Positions 40,582-49,597 of a DNA stretch of 64,000 nucleotides are shown here, piece after piece. Below the pieces are notes generated by a model, which had not been told where the DNA came from, did not search any database, and saw only the letters and a program-made list of their open reading frames with translations. Both the position numbers and the translations under genes were made by a program. Origin of the DNA: Tsukamurella sp. M9C (GTDB taxonomy: Bacteria > Actinomycetota > Actinomycetes > Mycobacteriales > Mycobacteriaceae); assembly GCF_020169415.1 (NCBI RefSeq), contig NZ_JAIULG010000010.1:36080-100079 (forward strand), written 5' to 3'. Each line of letters opens with the position of its first letter. The stretch's first letter is position 1.

Positions 40582-41555
40582 GGCAGCGCTCGGATGCCGT
40601 CGGCGACGCGCCGCGCACCGTCGAGCAGCCGAACGCCGGAGGTGGTCTCCGAGAACGGGATCACGACGAAACGGTTCTCCCGGACCGCGCGCAGCTGGCT
40701 CAGGGCGGGGTCCTTGCGGGCCTGGTCGATCCTGTCCTGCGCCGGGTGTCCCGCGGTATCGGCCACGACGATGACGTCGGGGTTCGTGCCGACCACGTTC
40801 TCCAGGGAGACCTCGGCCCAGTTGCCAGGCAGGTGGGCGAAGACGTTCACGCCGCCGACCGACTCGATGAGCAGCTGCGGCGTGCCCTTGCCGGCGCCCA
40901 CGTTGAGCCCGGACTGCGCGCCGTAATCCCACCAGAAGATGCGCTGGCCGCGCGCCGCGCCCTTGAGCGCGGCGCTGCCGAGCTCGTCCTTCTGCGCCGC
41001 GACGAGTTTCGCCGCGGCGTCCTCGGTGCCGAAAGCCTTGCCCGCGGCGGTCAGCTCGTCCCAGATGAGATCCCATGAGGCGCGCTCGGGCTTCTTGGCG
41101 CAGCCCGCCGGGGCGAGGAGGGTGGCGATGCCCTGGCCCTGCAGCCGCGCGCGGTCGCCGGCGTTCTTCTCGCTGAACGCCGAGTTGTACGAGCCGTAGA
41201 CGAGGTCGGGCCGCACCGAGAGCATCTTCTCCTGCGTGGGGTACTTCGCGGCGAGCACGGGGATCCGCGCGTAGTCGGCCTGGAAGCGGGGTGCGACCGC
41301 GTCGTCGAGGTACGCCGTGCCCACCATCCGGTCGGCAACGCCGAGCGCGAGGGCCACCTCGGTCGCGCCCTGGTTCATGGTCACGATACGTCGCGGTTCC
41401 GCCGTGACCTCCGTGGTGAAGTCGCAGGTGGTGACGCTGACGGGAAACCGCTCGGAGGGGCTCGCCGCGGGGGTCGACGGTGCGGTGCCGCACCCCGTGA
41501 GGAATGCCGCCGCGACGGACAGGGCGAGGGGTGGGACGAGGGCGCTGGGCCGCAT
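40578..41555 (-). CDS. ABC-type substrate-binding lipoprotein (FecB/BtuF-like) under a cobalamin riboswitch
   Basis: 325 residues from the ATG at 41555. Signal peptide with lipobox FLTGC, Cys near residue 21. The mature part is a class III (helical-backbone) binding protein: PRRIVTMNQGATEVALALGVADRMVG, PDLVYGSYNSAF, GVNVFAHLPGNWAEV and NPDVIVVADTAG. It looks like both BtuF-type corrinoid receptors and the receptors proposed for F420-0; the riboswitch directly upstream favours corrinoid or cobalt. No permease or ATPase gene is adjacent, so its transporter is elsewhere or shared. The next gene overlaps its stop. Confidence 0.85.
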   Translation of the reverse strand: MRPSALVPPLALSVAAAFLTGCGTAPSTPAASPSERFPVSVTTCDFTTEVTAEPRRIVTMNQGATEVALALGVADRMVGTAYLDDAVAPRFQADYARIPVLAAKYPTQEKMLSVRPDLVYGSYNSAFSEKNAGDRARLQGQGIATLLAPAGCAKKPERASWDLIWDELTAAGKAFGTEDAAAKLVAAQKDELGSAALKGAARGQRIFWWDYGAQSGLNVGAGKGTPQLLIESVGGVNVFAHLPGNWAEVSLENVVGTNPDVIVVADTAGHPAQDRIDQARKDPALSQLRAVRENRFVVIPFSETTSGVRLLDGARRVADGIRALP

Positions 41556-41610
41556 GGGTCGGACTCGATTCGTCGGCCGCTCCGTGCGCGGGGGCGGCGG
41601 TGGACAGCTG

Positions 41611-41705
41611 CGAGTCGGCGGGTATCGGACTCGAAGCCGCTTTCGCCGCCTCACACCGTTGCGCGCCAGTCCCGGATTCCCACCGGGTTCCCCATGTCCG
41701 ACTCG
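41611..41705 (-). promoter_or_regulatory. Cobalamin (B12) riboswitch
   Basis: On the minus strand the leader of the binding-protein gene carries the conserved core: GGGAA...GGTGGGAATCCGGGACTG...CGCAACGGTGTGA..., then AGTCCGATACCCGCC as a B12-box-like end. The outer stem pairs CGAGTCGG (41698-41705) with CCGACTCG (41611-41618). The 3' strand of that stem could instead pair with CGAGTC at 41562-41567, seven bases from the start codon. That gives a natural switch between ligand-bound and unbound folds, so translation control is likely. Low B12 should raise expression. Confidence 0.8.
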
Positions 41706-41717
41706 AGCGTGACGCTA

Positions 41718-43205
41718 TCAGGCGGTCTGGGTCCCGCGTCGCGCCGCGGCGAGCGCTCCTGCGGAGGCGACGGCGGTCCACGCGGCGAGGATCGCCAGCG
41801 AGACCCACGGCGACCAGGTCGCCGTGTTCGCGGGCACGCCGACCGTCGCGATCTGGGAGCTCGTCGCGGGGAGCCAGGCCGCGAGCGACCGCCCGAACGG
41901 CAGGGCCGGGACCGCGATCGCCTCCACGAGGAACCACCAGCCCAGGACGGCGCCGACGGCGGCGGTCATCGACGACGCCACGTGCCCGACTGCGAGCCCC
42001 AGGACCGCGAGCAGCGCGCCCGCGACCGGCGCTATGACGAGCAGTCGCAGGACCTCCCCAGTGGGCGAGGGCAATCCCGTGATCGCGGCGACCACGATGG
42101 CCGAACCGGCACCTGCCAGCCCCGCTCCCGCACCGCCCGCCGCCGCGATCAGGGCCTTCGAGCCGTACCCGAGCAGCGGGCGCGGGATCAGGATCCGGGT
42201 GAGGGCGAGCGTCCCGTGGTCCCGGTCGAGCCCGATGAGCAGCGCTCCGGCGACGGCGATGAGCGCGCCGCCCACCAGCCCGAGGCCGTAGCCCGCAGTG
42301 GTCACCGAGGCGTCGTGGAAGACCGGTGCGAAGACACCGACGACGACGGCCACCGCGAGCGCGACCGCCGTCGCGCCGCCGAGCGCGGCCCGGAAACCCC
42401 GGGAGGTCAGGGCCTTCCGGGCCTCCGCCGCAACGGACCGTCGCGCGACACCCCGCGGCGCGGCGGCCTCCGGCGCGGGTGCGGGAGTCGCGGCCTCGTC
42501 GTCGCCGGTGAGCCGGAAGTAGAGCGCCTCGAGCCCGGACCGGCCGGGCGGCGTGGGCTCGACCAGATCGGCCAGCGGGGCGTCCGCGACCACGCGCCCC
42601 TCGTGCAGGGCGACGATGCGGTCGGCCGTCTGCTCCAGCTCGCTGAGCAGGTGCGAGGACAGCAGCACGGTGCGGCCCTCGTCAGCGAGGGCGCGGAGGG
42701 TACTGCGGATCCACGCGATCGCCTCGGGGTCGAGGCCGTTGACCGGCTCGTCGAGCACGATCACCGGCGGGTCGCCGAGGACGGCGCCCGCGATCGCGAG
42801 TCGCTGGCGCATGCCGAGTGAGAACCCACCGACAGGGCGGTGGGCGACTCGGTCGAGGCCGACGAGGTCCAACGCGGCGTCGACCCGGGCGTCCGGTAGG
42901 CCGATCGCGGCCGCCATCCACCGCAGGTGCTCGCGCGCGGTGCGCGTCGGCGACGCCCAGGCCGCGTCGAGCAGCACGCCGATGGTCGCCCCGGGGTTCG
43001 CGAGCTCGTCGTACCGCTGCCCGTCGATCGTGACCGTGCCGGACGAGGGCCGCTCGAGACCGGCGATGAGTCGCAGGGTGGTGGACTTCCCGGCGCCGTT
43101 CGGGCCGATCAGACCCGTGACCTCGCCCGACGGTGCCGTGAAGGTCACGTCCTCGACGGCCACCGTCGCGCCGTAGCGGACGGTGACCCCGGAGAGTTCG
43201 ATCAC
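41718..43205 (-). CDS. ABC exporter: ATP-binding domain fused to an ABC-2-type membrane domain
   Basis: 495 residues from GTG 43205, overlapping the stop of the gene before it. First about 240 residues: ABC ATPase with Walker A GPNGAGKS, the DrrA-type signature FSLGMRQRLAIA, Walker B VIVLDEPVNGLDP and switch SSHLLSELEQTA. Then a linker of Ala/Pro and a 6-helix membrane domain (about 265-490). DrrA-like ATPases are usually separate from their permease; here both are in one chain. It is last in a five-gene operon with secreted proteins, so it may export one of them or a lipid or peptide. Confidence 0.9.
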   Translation of the reverse strand: MIELSGVTVRYGATVAVEDVTFTAPSGEVTGLIGPNGAGKSTTLRLIAGLERPSSGTVTIDGQRYDELANPGATIGVLLDAAWASPTRTAREHLRWMAAAIGLPDARVDAALDLVGLDRVAHRPVGGFSLGMRQRLAIAGAVLGDPPVIVLDEPVNGLDPEAIAWIRSTLRALADEGRTVLLSSHLLSELEQTADRIVALHEGRVVADAPLADLVEPTPPGRSGLEALYFRLTGDDEAATPAPAPEAAAPRGVARRSVAAEARKALTSRGFRAALGGATAVALAVAVVVGVFAPVFHDASVTTAGYGLGLVGGALIAVAGALLIGLDRDHGTLALTRILIPRPLLGYGSKALIAAAGGAGAGLAGAGSAIVVAAITGLPSPTGEVLRLLVIAPVAGALLAVLGLAVGHVASSMTAAVGAVLGWWFLVEAIAVPALPFGRSLAAWLPATSSQIATVGVPANTATWSPWVSLAILAAWTAVASAGALAAARRGTQTA

Positions 43206-44077
43206 CGCGGCGGCGCGGCGACGGCCGGGCCGGCGGGCTTCGCGGTCGCGGGCTTCGCGGGCCCGGCCTTCGTCGGCACTGCCTTCGCGGGCCCGGGCTT
43301 CGGCGCCGTCGGACCCCCGCCCTTGCCGCTGGCCGCGAGCTCGGCGAGCGCGGCCAGGCCTCCGGTGGCGATGGGGGACCACTTCCCGGTCTGCAGGCCG
43401 GTGAGCACCTGGTCCTCCCAGGCGACGAGGCACGCGGCCGCCGGGGTGGCGGCGAGCTCCTGGAGTGCGGGGGCGAGGTCGTCGCCGGCCTTGGTGAGCG
43501 CCTCGATCACCTTCGGGCGGTACTGCGCGTACAGGGGCTTGATCGCGTCGTAGACCGCCTGTTCCGCGGCATTGAGCGCGCCGACGGGGCCGGCGAGGGC
43601 GGGCTGCGACTGCTCGATCACGGGCTTGATCGCGGCGAGGAACGGGCCGAACAGGCTGAGGATCGGATCGTAGGCCTGGCCCGCCGCGAAGGCCTCGTCG
43701 GTGAAGGCGCCGGCGGCGGGCGCCAGCAGGATCAGCGACGCGAGGCCGCCCTTCTCCCGCGGCTTCGGCCAGCCGAGCGGGCACTGGATATCGGCGGGGT
43801 TCACGCCCGGAACGACGGTCGAGATCGATCCCGAGGTCGCCGCCGAGCCGGAGGGCTTCGCCGGGCCGGACGGGGTCGCCGAGCCGGAGGGCTTGGCCGC
43901 CGAGGGCGTCGCCGGTCCCGAAGGTTTCGCCGCCGCGCTCGCCGACGCGAGGGAGCTGCCCGGCGACGGGGCGGGCTTGGGCGTGGGCGCGGCCGCCGCG
44001 GTACCGGCGACGGGGACCGTCACGGCCAGCGCGGCGGCGACGGCGGTGCGGGCGAGCGCGGGCGGGATGCGGGTCAT
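43202..44077 (-). CDS. Secreted Ala/Pro/Ser-rich protein of unknown function
   Basis: 291 residues, ATG at 44077 overlapping the stop of the previous gene (ATGA). A Sec-type signal peptide ends near AGTAAAA-P (about 1-29). A low-complexity zone follows (30-85) with repeated A-K-P-S-G units. The middle is a helical domain of about 150 residues with two cysteines (IQCPLGW, AACLVAW) that could form a disulfide. The C-terminus is again Pro/Lys/Ala-rich with repeated AKP-type units. No known family. The pattern suggests a protein spanning or bound to the cell wall. Confidence 0.75.
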   Translation of the reverse strand: MTRIPPALARTAVAAALAVTVPVAGTAAAAPTPKPAPSPGSSLASASAAAKPSGPATPSAAKPSGSATPSGPAKPSGSAATSGSISTVVPGVNPADIQCPLGWPKPREKGGLASLILLAPAAGAFTDEAFAAGQAYDPILSLFGPFLAAIKPVIEQSQPALAGPVGALNAAEQAVYDAIKPLYAQYRPKVIEALTKAGDDLAPALQELAATPAAACLVAWEDQVLTGLQTGKWSPIATGGLAALAELAASGKGGGPTAPKPGPAKAVPTKAGPAKPATAKPAGPAVAAPPR

Positions 44078-44922
44078 GGGGCCTTCTTCGGTGCGGAGGA
44101 GTGGGCGGGGGCGGTCGAGCCGGCCGCGGTGGGCGGCGGTCCGGGTTCGAAGACGCCTTCCAGGTGCCAGACGCCGGTGAAGTCGTTGAACGGGCCGCCC
44201 TGGATGTGGCTGGTCCAGTCGAGGGTGAAGCGCCGCGTCGCGGGGTCGAAGGTGCCGGTCGCGGTGGGGCCGTCGGCCTTCGCCGCTGCGGGCTGCGCGA
44301 GCCAGCGCTGCGAGACGACGTCCCAGGCCTTTCCGACCTGCTCCTGACCGGCCGCGGCGGCGTCGGTGCGAGGCACCGGCTTCGGCGCGCCCTGGTTGAA
44401 CTCCTGGTTGTTCCAGGAGGCGGCCCAGGCGGAGACGTCCGCGGTCAGCTTCGTCCCGGTGCGCGTCACCGATGGCGCGGACAGCGCGGCGCGCGTCTGC
44501 GGATCGACGGCGTTCGTGGAGATCCCGAAGAGCACGTCGAAGAACTTCGTCGGCGTGATCACCGAGCCGGACAGCGAATCACCGTTGCGGAAACCGGGTT
44601 TCGCCTCGGACTGGTAGGCGCCACTGCGGAGCCCGCCCGCGGTGCCCGGCTTCAGGGCCGTAACGCGGCCCTCGTCGATCGGCGAGTTGGCGTTGTTGAC
44701 GAACGGCCCGTCGGCGGTTCCACCGACGATCGCCATCTTGAAGTACGTGCCCGTCGGCTTCCCGTTGGCGAAACCGCCCGGCGTGAACCGGAACAGCCCG
44801 ACGAGCTGCTCGGCGGCTTCGGGCTGCGCCGGCGCCTCGGTGCTACAGGCGGCGGATGCAGCCGCCGCGACGGCCACCAGCGCGAGAGCGAGGGACCGTC
44901 GGGAGATCGGACGGGATGTCAC
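44074..44922 (-). CDS. Secreted lipoprotein, paralogue of the operon's first gene
   Basis: 282 residues from GTG 44922, overlapping the membrane-protein gene stop (GTGA). Signal peptide ending in SAACS with a possible lipid Cys. The mature domain shares blocks with the first protein of the operon: GTYFKMAIVGGTADGPFVNN, FFDVLFG, FNQGAPKP, and near the end GGPFNDFTGVWHL. It has an insert of about 45 residues before its last block, and a Pro/Ser/Ala tail. No known family is recognised; the shared blocks show the two arose by duplication. Probably beta-rich and extracytoplasmic. Confidence 0.8.
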   Translation of the reverse strand: MTSRPISRRSLALALVAVAAAASAACSTEAPAQPEAAEQLVGLFRFTPGGFANGKPTGTYFKMAIVGGTADGPFVNNANSPIDEGRVTALKPGTAGGLRSGAYQSEAKPGFRNGDSLSGSVITPTKFFDVLFGISTNAVDPQTRAALSAPSVTRTGTKLTADVSAWAASWNNQEFNQGAPKPVPRTDAAAAGQEQVGKAWDVVSQRWLAQPAAAKADGPTATGTFDPATRRFTLDWTSHIQGGPFNDFTGVWHLEGVFEPGPPPTAAGSTAPAHSSAPKKAP

Positions 44923-45917
44923 GGCAGGGCCTTTCGTCGGGTACCGAGCACGGCGCCCCCGACGGCGAGGCCCAGGACGAGCTCCGCCCAGGGCAGGGCC
45001 GCGAAGGTGCCGCCGGGGACCGGCAGGACGGCGTTGGTGCAGGCCAGCCGCCGGTAGTCGGGGAGGTTGTCGTTGATCGCGCCGGTGAGCGAGGCGAGAT
45101 CGGAGGACACCGTCTGCCAGGAGGCGGTGAAGGCCCGGATCTCGGGGGTGCGGCGGACCGTCGTGCCGCGGTCGATCTCGCCGACCGCGCCGACCAGCGC
45201 GAGGAAGTCGCGCTGCAGGCGCACCACCTGCTGCTCGGTCATGATCGGCGCGAACCGGTCGACCACCCGGCCGGCGGACGGCGCACCGGCGACCAGGCCG
45301 GAGGCGAACGGGTGGACCACCAGCGCCACCGCGCAGAGCGCCGCGGCGGCGGTCGCCCACCGACGCGGCGGGGCGGACCGGGAGCGGAGCAGGACCGCCC
45401 CGGCCACGGCCAGCGCGATCCCGACCAGCAGGAGCAGTTGAGGGAGCGTGCTCAGGCCGCGGATCCGGGCCAGCGCGTCGACGTCGGGCTTCGCCGCCCG
45501 CGCCGACGCGAGCAGCTCCCGGGCGTTCGCCTCGACGTCCGCGGACCGGTTCGCGTAGTCGACGGTCCGCGGCGCCGCCGCGAGCCGCCCGGCCGCGGCC
45601 TCCGCTCGGGCGGCCGCGCCGAACCGGGCGATCGCGTCGACGTCCCCGTCGAGCCGGGCGAGGGACTCGTCGGTCAGGTGCGGCGCGAAGGCGTCGAGCA
45701 TCTTCGTCGCGCCCGCCGTCGTGGTGGGCAGGCCGCCGGCGACGGAGCCGAGGGCGAGGGCGATGCCCGCGATCAGCAGGAACCAGGCCGGCCACCGTCG
45801 GGCGGTGGAGACCGCCGCGGTGCGCGGGGGCGCGACGGCGCGCAGCCGGGGGACGCCCCCGAGGAGCGCCGCCGCGCCGGGTGCCGCTACTTGCTGTACG
45901 TACCGGTGAGATGCCAC
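44919..45917 (-). CDS. Polytopic membrane protein of the envelope/secretion operon
   Basis: About 332 residues from GTG 45917; an ATG at 45965 is the other candidate and would overlap the first gene by 79 bases instead of 31. Neither has a good ribosome site, so the start is uncertain. Four hydrophobic segments are visible: FLLIAGIALALGSVAGG, LLLLVGIALAVAGAVLL, AAALCAVALVVHPF and ELVLGLAVGGAVLG. Two long outside loops separate helices 1-2 and 3-4, each about 100 residues, Ala/Arg/Asp-rich. Not recognised. Its stop overlaps the lipoprotein gene (GTGA). Confidence 0.75.
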   Translation of the reverse strand: MASHRYVQQVAAPGAAALLGGVPRLRAVAPPRTAAVSTARRWPAWFLLIAGIALALGSVAGGLPTTTAGATKMLDAFAPHLTDESLARLDGDVDAIARFGAAARAEAAAGRLAAAPRTVDYANRSADVEANARELLASARAAKPDVDALARIRGLSTLPQLLLLVGIALAVAGAVLLRSRSAPPRRWATAAAALCAVALVVHPFASGLVAGAPSAGRVVDRFAPIMTEQQVVRLQRDFLALVGAVGEIDRGTTVRRTPEIRAFTASWQTVSSDLASLTGAINDNLPDYRRLACTNAVLPVPGGTFAALPWAELVLGLAVGGAVLGTRRKALP

Positions 45918-46483
45918 AGGCCGGTGAAGTTGTTGAACGGCCCGCCCACGATCTGGCTCGTCCACGTGATCGAGTAGCTGGAGCCGTTGATCGTGCCGGT
46001 CACGCGGCTGGTCTTGCCGGGGAGGCCGCCGCCGGGCTTCGGGGCGCCCTGGTTGAAGACCTGGCCGTTCCAGGCGACGCCGAACGCCGAGAGGTCGCCG
46101 GACAGCGACGAGCCGTTGCGCGTGATGGTCGGGACCGCGGTAGCGGACCCGGTCTGCGGGTCGGTCGCCTTCGTCGAGGTCACGAAGTCCGAGCCGAAGA
46201 AGGTGCGCGCCGCGGTGACCTGCCCCTGGTAGGAGCCGGAGGTCAGCGACCCGGACAGCGGGGTGATCGTCTTGTCCGAGTTGGTCGAGTTGCCGTTCGC
46301 GAGGAACGGGCCCGACGCGGTGCCGCTCGGCAGGATCATCCGGAAGTACGAACCGGAGTCGATCGAGAAGGTGCCCGTGAGGGTGTCGGCGTTCGCCGCG
46401 GGGGTGGCGACGGCGGTGACCGCCGCTGCGGCCGTCACTGCCAGGGCGGCGCCGAGGGCGCGGCGGGAGAAGGTGGTGCGCAT
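45887..46483 (-). CDS. Small secreted protein, first gene of the envelope operon
   Basis: 198 residues, ATG at 46483, no strong ribosome site. Clear Sec signal peptide with likely cleavage after ATPAANA (about 33). The mature domain is Gly/Ser/Thr-rich and probably beta: TLTGTFSIDSGSYFRMILP, SGPFLANGNSTN, RTFFGSDF, FNQGAPKPGGG and the final GGPFNNFTGLWHLTGTYSK. The same blocks recur in the lipoprotein at 44074-44922. Function unknown. The 180 bases upstream (46484-46663) hold divergent promoters toward this gene and the flavin oxidoreductase; no sure elements seen. Confidence 0.8.
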   Translation of the reverse strand: MRTTFSRRALGAALAVTAAAAVTAVATPAANADTLTGTFSIDSGSYFRMILPSGTASGPFLANGNSTNSDKTITPLSGSLTSGSYQGQVTAARTFFGSDFVTSTKATDPQTGSATAVPTITRNGSSLSGDLSAFGVAWNGQVFNQGAPKPGGGLPGKTSRVTGTINGSSYSITWTSQIVGGPFNNFTGLWHLTGTYSK

Positions 46484-46663
46484 GGGGCGATCTCGCTTTC
46501 GTCAGGAGGTGGAGGAGCCCGATGGAAGCTGAACGCTAGTTGCGGTCGTACGGTCCGCGAAGAGTTCCGATCACCGCGATCCGGGATACGTGATCTCGAT
46601 CGCGTCGGGGATCGGCGCTCGGGGGTCTTGCCCCAATGCGCGACGCGGCGTAAATTTCAACAC

Positions 46664-47926
46664 ATGATGAATAACGGGTGCGTCGTGGTCGGTGGAGGCC
46701 CCGCCGGGATGGTCCTCGGGCTCCTGCTCGCCCGCGGCGGCGTGCGAGTCACCGTGCTGGAGAAGCACTCCGACTTCCTGCGCGACTTCCGCGGGGACAC
46801 GGTGCACGCCTCGACCCTGACGCTGCTCGACGAACTCGGGCTAGGCGAGCGGTTCGCGGCGATGCCGCACCGCGACGTCGAGCGGATGACGGTCCGGCTC
46901 GACGCGGGCGAGGCCGCCGTCGCGGACTTCCGCCGGCTGCCGGGCGCCCACCGGCACATCGCCTTCGCGCCGCAGTGGGACCTCCTCGACCTACTCGCAA
47001 CCGCTGCCGCGGAGGAGTCGACCTTCACCCTCATCAACGATGCCGAGGTGATCGACGTTCTCCGAGAGCACGGCACCGTCGTCGGCGTGCGGTACCGGGA
47101 CCGCGCGACCGGGGCCGAGCGCGACCTCCGGGCGGCGCTGACCGTCGCCTGCGACGGGCGCTCGTCCGCGGTCCGCGCCGCCGCCGGGCTCGCGCCGCGC
47201 CGCTTCGGCGTCCCCATGGACGTACTGTGGTTCCGCCTGCCGCGCGAGCGCACCGACCCCGACGGGGTCTTCGGTCGCCTGAGCGCGGGCCGCTTCGCGA
47301 TCACCATCGACCGCGGCGACTACTGGCAGTGCGCCTCCGTCATCCCTAAGGGCACCGACGCGGCGCTCCGTGCGGCCGGCATCGACGGCTTCCGGCGGGA
47401 CATCGCGGCACTGCTGCCGTGGACCGCCGACCGCCTCGCTCCGCTCACCTCGCTGGACGACGTCAAGCTCCTCGAGGTGGAGCTCAACCGGCTGCGCCGC
47501 TGGTACGTCGACGGCCTGCTCCTCATCGGCGACGCCGCGCACGCCATGTCGCCCGTCGGCGGCGTGGGGATCAACCTCGCCGTCGCCGACGCGGTCGCCG
47601 CCGCCCGCATCGTCGGCCCGGCGCTGCGGTCCGACGGTGGCGTTCCGCTCCGGCTGCTGCGCCGCGTCCAGCTCCGACGGTGGCTGCCCACGGTCCTGAT
47701 CCAAGGGGTGCAGCGAGTCATCCACCGGGCGCTCCTCGCGCCGGCCCTCGCCGCCGCGCCCGGCCCACGGCTGGGCGCGGCTCGTCTCCCCGCGCCGCTC
47801 CGACTGCTCCGCCGGTTCCCGGCACTCCAGGGCCTGACCGCGCGGATGGTGGCGATCGGGCCCCTCCCCGAACATGCGCCGGCGTGGGCGCGCCGCCCCG
47901 CTGTGCGCAGCCGCACCGGACGCTGA
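46664..47926 (+). CDS. FAD-dependent oxidoreductase, PHBH-like
   Basis: 420 residues from the ATG at 46664. Visible: the dinucleotide motif VVVGGGPAGMVLGLLLARGG, a DG motif in VACDGRSSAVRAAAG, and the second FAD motif LIGDAAHAMSPVGGVGINLAVADAVAAA. This is the class A flavoprotein monooxygenase type (aromatic hydroxylases). The last 80 residues are Arg/Leu-rich. Substrate unknown; no pathway partner next to it except ftsY, 24 bases downstream, which is probably unrelated. The frame upstream of 46664 is shadow. Confidence 0.9.
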   Translation: MMNNGCVVVGGGPAGMVLGLLLARGGVRVTVLEKHSDFLRDFRGDTVHASTLTLLDELGLGERFAAMPHRDVERMTVRLDAGEAAVADFRRLPGAHRHIAFAPQWDLLDLLATAAAEESTFTLINDAEVIDVLREHGTVVGVRYRDRATGAERDLRAALTVACDGRSSAVRAAAGLAPRRFGVPMDVLWFRLPRERTDPDGVFGRLSAGRFAITIDRGDYWQCASVIPKGTDAALRAAGIDGFRRDIAALLPWTADRLAPLTSLDDVKLLEVELNRLRRWYVDGLLLIGDAAHAMSPVGGVGINLAVADAVAAARIVGPALRSDGGVPLRLLRRVQLRRWLPTVLIQGVQRVIHRALLAPALAAAPGPRLGAARLPAPLRLLRRFPALQGLTARMVAIGPLPEHAPAWARRPAVRSRTGR

Positions 47927-47950
47927 GCAGCCGTTGACTAGAGTCGTGGC

Positions 47951-49522
47951 GTGAGTACTTCGGCCATCGCCATCATCATCGCCGTCGTCGCCGTCCTCGT
48001 CGTTCTGGCGGCGCTGGCGACCGGCCTCTACCTCAACAAGCGACGGCGCGTCTCGCTCAAGGAGGAGACGACCGAGCCCAAGAGCCTCGACAAGTCGGGC
48101 GGGTACAAGGCAGGCGGTGGCTTCACCTTCAGTGAGGGCACGCGCGAGGCCGAGCCCGTGCCGCTGGTGCCGAAGGCGCCGCCCGCCCCGAAGACGGTGC
48201 CTGCGCCCGACGCGGCGCCGCACGTCTCCCTCAAGGACCTGCAGGAGTCGCGCGAGCAGGAGGCCGCCGAAGCGGCGCAGGCGCAGGCCGACGCGCGCCT
48301 CGCCGAGGCCGAGGAGATCGACCCCGGCATCGCGAACGTCGTGCCGTCCGCCCCGACCGAGATCGAGCACATCGAGGACGAGGCGCCGGAGGCCGCGCCC
48401 GCGGCGCCCGCCGAGGCGGAGGCGCCCGCAGCTCCGGCCGAGACCGAGGCTCCCGCCGCGCCGGCGGCTCCGGCCGAGGCGACCACCTCTCCCGAGGCGA
48501 CCGCGCCCCCGGCTCCGGTGGAGCCCGCTGCGCCGGAGGCGCCGGTCGAGGTGGAGGCCCCCGCGGAGGTGGCACCGTCGGCCCCGAAGCTGGACGAGAT
48601 CGCCCCGACGGAGGGGCGTCTGGACCGGCTCAAGGGACGGCTCGCGCGCTCGCAGTCGACGGTCGGCGCGTCGCTGCTCGGCCTCCTCGGTGCGGGCGAC
48701 CTCGACGAGGAGTCGTGGGAGGAGATCGAGGACACGCTGCTCCTCGCGGACCTCGGCACCCCCACGACGATGGCCGTGGTCGAGAAGCTGCGCGACCGCA
48801 TCGCGACGCAGGGCGTCTCCAGCGCCGCCGAGGCGCGCGCGCTGCTGCGCCAGGTGTTGATCGAGGAACTGCACCCCGAGTACGACCGCAGCATCAAGGC
48901 CCTGCCGCACGCCGGCGCACCGTCGGTGCTGCTGGTGGTGGGCGTGAACGGCACCGGCAAGACCACCACCACGGGCAAGCTGGCCCGGGTGCTCGTGGCC
49001 GACGGCCGTCGCGTGCTGCTCGGCGCCGCCGACACCTTCCGCGCCGCCGCGGCCGACCAGCTGCAGACCTGGGGCGAGCGCGTGGGCGCAGAAGTGGTGC
49101 GCGGCAAGGAGGGGGCCGATCCCGCCGCCGTCGCCTTCGACGCCGTCGCGAAGGGCACCGAGGAGGGTGTCGACGTGGTGCTCATCGACACTGCCGGCCG
49201 CCTGCACACCAAGACCGGCCTCATGGACGAGCTGGACAAGGTCAAGCGCGTCGTCGAGAAGAAGGCCAAGGTCGACGAGGTGCTGCTCGTCCTGGACGCG
49301 ACCATCGGCCAGAACGGTCTCGCGCAGGCGAAGGTCTTCGCCGAGGTCGTCGACATCACCGGCGTCGTCCTCACCAAGCTCGACGGCACCGCCAAGGGCG
49401 GCATCGTCTACGCCGTGCAGCACGAGCTCGGCGTGCCGGTGAAGCTCGTCGGCCTCGGTGAGGGCGCCGACGACCTCGCGCCCTTCGAGCCGGCGGCCTT
49501 CGTCGACGCCCTGCTCGGTTAG
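47951..49522 (+). CDS. ftsY: Signal recognition particle receptor FtsY
   Basis: 523 residues, GTG start. N-terminal membrane helix (about 5-28), then a long Ala/Pro/Glu-rich acidic linker (about 80-220) as in actinobacterial FtsY, the helical N domain, and the G domain. Visible: P-loop [37 protein letters not shown] (G3), [10 protein letters not shown] (G4 and closing motif), and [12 protein letters not shown] at the end. It receives ribosome-SRP complexes at the membrane. A core gene, and the anchor that shows smc and ftsY are parted here. A strong terminator follows. Confidence 0.98.
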   Translation: MSTSAIAIIIAVVAVLVVLAALATGLYLNKRRRVSLKEETTEPKSLDKSGGYKAGGGFTFSEGTREAEPVPLVPKAPPAPKTVPAPDAAPHVSLKDLQESREQEAAEAAQAQADARLAEAEEIDPGIANVVPSAPTEIEHIEDEAPEAAPAAPAEAEAPAAPAETEAPAAPAAPAEATTSPEATAPPAPVEPAAPEAPVEVEAPAEVAPSAPKLDEIAPTEGRLDRLKGRLARSQSTVGASLLGLLGAGDLDEESWEEIEDTLLLADLGTPTTMAVVEKLRDRIATQGVSSAAEARALLRQVLIEELHPEYDRSIKALPHAGAPSVLLVVGVNGTGKTTTTGKLARVLVADGRRVLLGAADTFRAAAADQLQTWGERVGAEVVRGKEGADPAAVAFDAVAKGTEEGVDVVLIDTAGRLHTKTGLMDELDKVKRVVEKKAKVDEVLLVLDATIGQNGLAQAKVFAEVVDITGVVLTKLDGTAKGGIVYAVQHELGVPVKLVGLGEGADDLAPFEPAAFVDALLG

Positions 49523-49554
49523 GGCACGCGGCCCGTCGGGCCCGCACACGACAG

Positions 49555-49586
49555 CGCCCCGCGCCGGAGGATCCCGGTGCGGGGCG
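49555..49586. terminator. Bidirectional-type terminator after ftsY
   Basis: A 13-base-pair hairpin CGCCCCGCGCCGG...CCGGTGCGGGGCG with one G-T pair and a 6-base loop, between the convergent stops of ftsY and the alpha/beta hydrolase gene. It can serve both strands. Confidence 0.75.
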
Positions 49587-49597
49587 TCGTCGTCGGT

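Noticed and set aside
46991..49549. An 852-codon minus-strand frame opposite ftsY
   Set aside because: Low-complexity shadow of the Ala/Pro/Glu linker and G domain of ftsY.
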